From assembly GCA_041398665.1 (NCBI GenBank), contig JAWKUH010000006.1, positions 150,797-214,796 on the forward strand: DNA of 64,000 bases, read 5' to 3'. The position numbers and the translations under genes were made by a program. The notes under the pieces were generated by a model. It was not told where the DNA came from and made no database searches. It was given only the letters and a program-made list of their open reading frames with translations. This stretch comes from Rohdeia sp041398665. Its GTDB lineage: Bacteria; Planctomycetota; UBA1135; GCA-002686595. Positions 61,935 to 64,000 of this stretch are shown piece after piece; within the stretch, counting starts at the first letter, position 1, and each line of letters opens with the position of its first letter.

Positions 61935-64000
61935 ATGCATCTCTCCCTCCGCCGGCTGTCGGGACCCGCGCTCCGAGCGGGAGCCCTCGCGCCGGTCGTT
62001 CTCTTCGGCCTCGCCCCGCAGGCGCACGCCTACATCGGACCCGGTGCCGGTTTCGCCGCCGCGGGCTCGGCGCTCGTCCTGGTCGGCACCTTCGCTCTCG
62101 CCTTCGGCATCGTGCTGGTGTGGCCGATCAAGGCCGCGATCCGCTGGTTCCGCATGCGCGGACTCGCGAAGCCGAAGGTGCGCCGCATGGTGGTCGTCGG
62201 CCTCGACGGCTTCGACCCGGAGCTCGCGCGCAAGTACGCGGCCGAGGGCCTCATGCCGAACTTCGCCGCGCTCGAGGCACAGGGCTGCTTCGCGCCGCTC
62301 GAGACGGCGTACCCCTCGATCTCGCCCGTCGCCTGGTCGAGCTTCGCGACCGGCGTCGACGCGTCGCGTCACAACATCTACGACTTCCTGACGCGCGACC
62401 CCTGCAACTACCTGCCGGCCCTGTCGTCGACGGACGTCCACACGCTGCCGAAGACGCTCAACCTCGGCTTCGCGAAGATCAACATCGGCCAGAAGGTGGT
62501 CACCAAGCTGCTGCAGAAGAGCCAGCCCTTCTGGAAGCTGCTCGGCAAGAACTACGTCTGGAGCTCGATCATCCGCGTCCCGATCACGTTCCCGGCGCAG
62601 AAGTTCGAGAACGGCGTGCTGCTCTCCGGCATGTGCGTGCCCGACCTCCAGGGCACGCAGGGCTCGTTCTCCTTCTACTCGACGAAGGGACGCCCGGAGG
62701 GTCAGCACACGGGCGGACAGCAGTACGTCATCCGACGCACCTCGGACGGCACCGTGGAGTCGAACCTCACCGGTCCGCACGGAGCCGACGGGCACCGCAT
62801 GAAGTGCCCGTTCCGCGTCGAGTTCGACGAGGCGCGCAAGAAGGCGACGTTCCACGTCGGCGACGCGAAGGCGAGCGTCGGCTTCCACGAGTACACGCCC
62901 TGGCTCAAGGTGCCGTTCAAGGGCGCCACCGGCATCGCGCGCTTCTACGTCCAGACCTGGGACGACAAGGACGTCGAGATCTACGTCACGCCGATCAACA
63001 TCGACCCGGACGAGCCGGCGATGCCGATCAGCCACCCGCTGGTCTACTCGATCTACCTCGCGAAGACGCTCGGTCCGTTCGCGACGCTCGGCCTCGCCGA
63101 GGACACCTGGGCGCTCAACGAGCGCGTCATCGACGAGGAGGCCTTCCTCAAGCAGGCCTGGCTGATCTTCGAGGAGCGCAAGAAGCAGCTCTGGGACGTG
63201 GTGGAGAAGACGAAGAAGGGCTTCGTCACCGTCGTGTTCGACACGACGGACCGCATCTGCCACATGTTCTACCGCTACCTCGACCCGACGCACCCGGCGA
63301 ACAGGGGCAAGGACACCGAGCGCTTCAAGGACACCATCCGCGACCTCTACGCGAAGATGGACGTATTCCTCGGCGAGATCCGCGCGAAGCTCGGCGACGA
63401 GAAGGACACGGTGCTGATGGTCATCAGCGACCACGGCTTCTGCAACTTCCGCCGCGGTGTGAACCTCAACGCGTGGCTGCGCGACGAGGGCTACCTGTTC
63501 CTGAAGGACGGCGCGGACACCTCGGGCGACTGGTTCCAGAACGTCGACTGGTCGAGGACCAAGGCCTTCACGCTCGGCCTCACCGGCATCTTCATCAACC
63601 GCAAGGGGCGTGAAGCGCAGGGCATCGTCGAGCCGGGCGTCGAACTCGACAGCCTGTGCCGCGAGATCCAGGGCAAGCTCGAGGCGCTCGTCGACCCGGC
63701 GACCGGCGAGAGCACCGTCATGGAGGCCTTCATCACGAAGGAGATCCACGGCGGACCCTACGCCGACCTCGCGCCGGAGATCCTCGTCGGCTACCAGCGC
63801 GGCTACCGCCACTCCTGGGACTGCGCGACCGGTGCGGTCTCGAAGGACGTCTTCACGGACAACACGAAGAGCTGGTCGGGCGACCACTGCGTCGACCCGC
63901 GGCTCGTGCCCGGCGTCTTCTGGTGCAACCGGAAGATCAACACGGACACTCCGAACATCATGGACATCGCGCCGACGGCGCTCGACCTCTTCGGGGTCGC
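61935..64000 (+). CDS. Large alkaline-phosphatase-superfamily membrane protein (cut by window edge)
   Basis: 688 codons, open at the right edge. A signal peptide ends near residue 32 and is followed by AYIGPGAGFAAAGSALVLVG with a membrane helix (about 40-65), a layout common in Planctomycetes and Myxococcota. The catalytic domain starts RMVVVGLDGFDPELARKYAA. The nucleophile region is SISPVAWSSFATG, and a metal site is VISDHGFCNFRRGVNLNAWL. About 200 residues (240-440) of beta-rich insert lie between them. Family members are nucleotide pyrophosphatase/phosphodiesterase-like enzymes. Its position behind cysC suggests a link to sulfated polymers; this is inference. The start is ATG 61935. Confidence 0.85.
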   Translation, partial: MHLSLRRLSGPALRAGALAPVVLFGLAPQAHAYIGPGAGFAAAGSALVLVGTFALAFGIVLVWPIKAAIRWFRMRGLAKPKVRRMVVVGLDGFDPELARKYAAEGLMPNFAALEAQGCFAPLETAYPSISPVAWSSFATGVDASRHNIYDFLTRDPCNYLPALSSTDVHTLPKTLNLGFAKINIGQKVVTKLLQKSQPFWKLLGKNYVWSSIIRVPITFPAQKFENGVLLSGMCVPDLQGTQGSFSFYSTKGRPEGQHTGGQQYVIRRTSDGTVESNLTGPHGADGHRMKCPFRVEFDEARKKATFHVGDAKASVGFHEYTPWLKVPFKGATGIARFYVQTWDDKDVEIYVTPINIDPDEPAMPISHPLVYSIYLAKTLGPFATLGLAEDTWALNERVIDEEAFLKQAWLIFEERKKQLWDVVEKTKKGFVTVVFDTTDRICHMFYRYLDPTHPANRGKDTERFKDTIRDLYAKMDVFLGEIRAKLGDEKDTVLMVISDHGFCNFRRGVNLNAWLRDEGYLFLKDGADTSGDWFQNVDWSRTKAFTLGLTGIFINRKGREAQGIVEPGVELDSLCREIQGKLEALVDPATGESTVMEAFITKEIHGGPYADLAPEILVGYQRGYRHSWDCATGAVSKDVFTDNTKSWSGDHCVDPRLVPGVFWCNRKINTDTPNIMDIAPTALDLFGV

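Overview
The window is about 70% G+C, with strongly G/C-biased third positions and many GTG starts. The gene content points to a deep-branching member of the Planctomycetota: an adjacent DUF1800/DUF1501 pair, a PA14/propeller/ThuA secreted fusion, an ECF sigma factor beside a membrane Ser/Thr kinase, an alkaline-phosphatase-superfamily protein with a YIGPGAG amino terminus, and a type II (archaeal/eukaryotic-like) methionine aminopeptidase. The assignment is an inference, because no rRNA or tRNA gene was recognised.

Layout. 0-3 kb: 5' part of argS (minus), a non-coding block of palindromic repeats, and an ABC-F ATPase (minus). 3-6.7 kb: pyrK and a secreted PA14-propeller-ThuA protein. 6.8-10.2 kb: LytS-type kinase, LytTR regulator and a secreted Spy/CpxP-like Gly-rich protein. 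10.3-13.6 kb: NfeD-like protein, flotillin and TPR lipoprotein. 13.6-18 kb: second repeat block, then a DinG-like helicase coupled to prmA (minus). 18-24.5 kb: topA with a histone-H1-like tail, third repeat block, leucine-dehydrogenase family enzyme, a lipoprotein made of four exact 66-residue repeats, and a divergent kinase. 24.6-31.4 kb: YfhO-type membrane protein plus lipoprotein, type II MetAP, a glycosyltransferase, and a tightly overlapped operon whose last gene has an in-frame TGA followed by a good stem-loop (selenoprotein candidate). 31.4-36.3 kb: mutS, divergent from a COG3014-like lipoprotein and an LpoB-like protein. 36.8-42 kb: sugar epimerase, small zinc protein, pckA, TPR protein, MIP18/DUF59 protein, radical SAM protein. 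42-47.1 kb: operon of a secreted protein, DUF1800, DUF1501 and dapF. 47.3-53.6 kb: membrane coiled-coil protein, ECF sigma factor, membrane Ser/Thr kinase, and a PqiB/PqiA-like envelope pair. 53.7-57.3 kb: zinc-ribbon/GNAT fusion, LOG-family protein, Thermus-type isocitrate dehydrogenase. 57.4-64 kb: TPR-like lipoprotein, then a sulfate-activation cluster (ribbon-helix-helix-like protein, sat, phosphodiesterase-like enzyme, cysC) followed by a large alkaline-phosphatase-superfamily protein that runs off the end.

Sequence quality matters here. Single-base frameshifts interrupt otherwise well-conserved proteins at about 6.65, 28.35, 33.68, 33.77, 34.03, 35.45, 47.82 and 51.73 kb. A dense cluster lies between 56.6 and 59.25 kb (icd, a lipoprotein start, the ribbon-helix-helix-like gene and sat). 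The encoded protein stays conserved on both sides of each shift and several shifts fall in short G/C runs, so indel errors in an uncorrected long-read assembly are the simplest explanation. Real decay cannot be excluded from the sequence alone.

The main items for a second look are the candidate selenocysteine gene (29897-30244), the dispersed long inverted-repeat family (612-919, 13638-13793, 20812-21026), the 66-residue repeat lipoprotein, the envelope/ECF/kinase locus, and the sulfate-activation/phosphodiesterase cluster.
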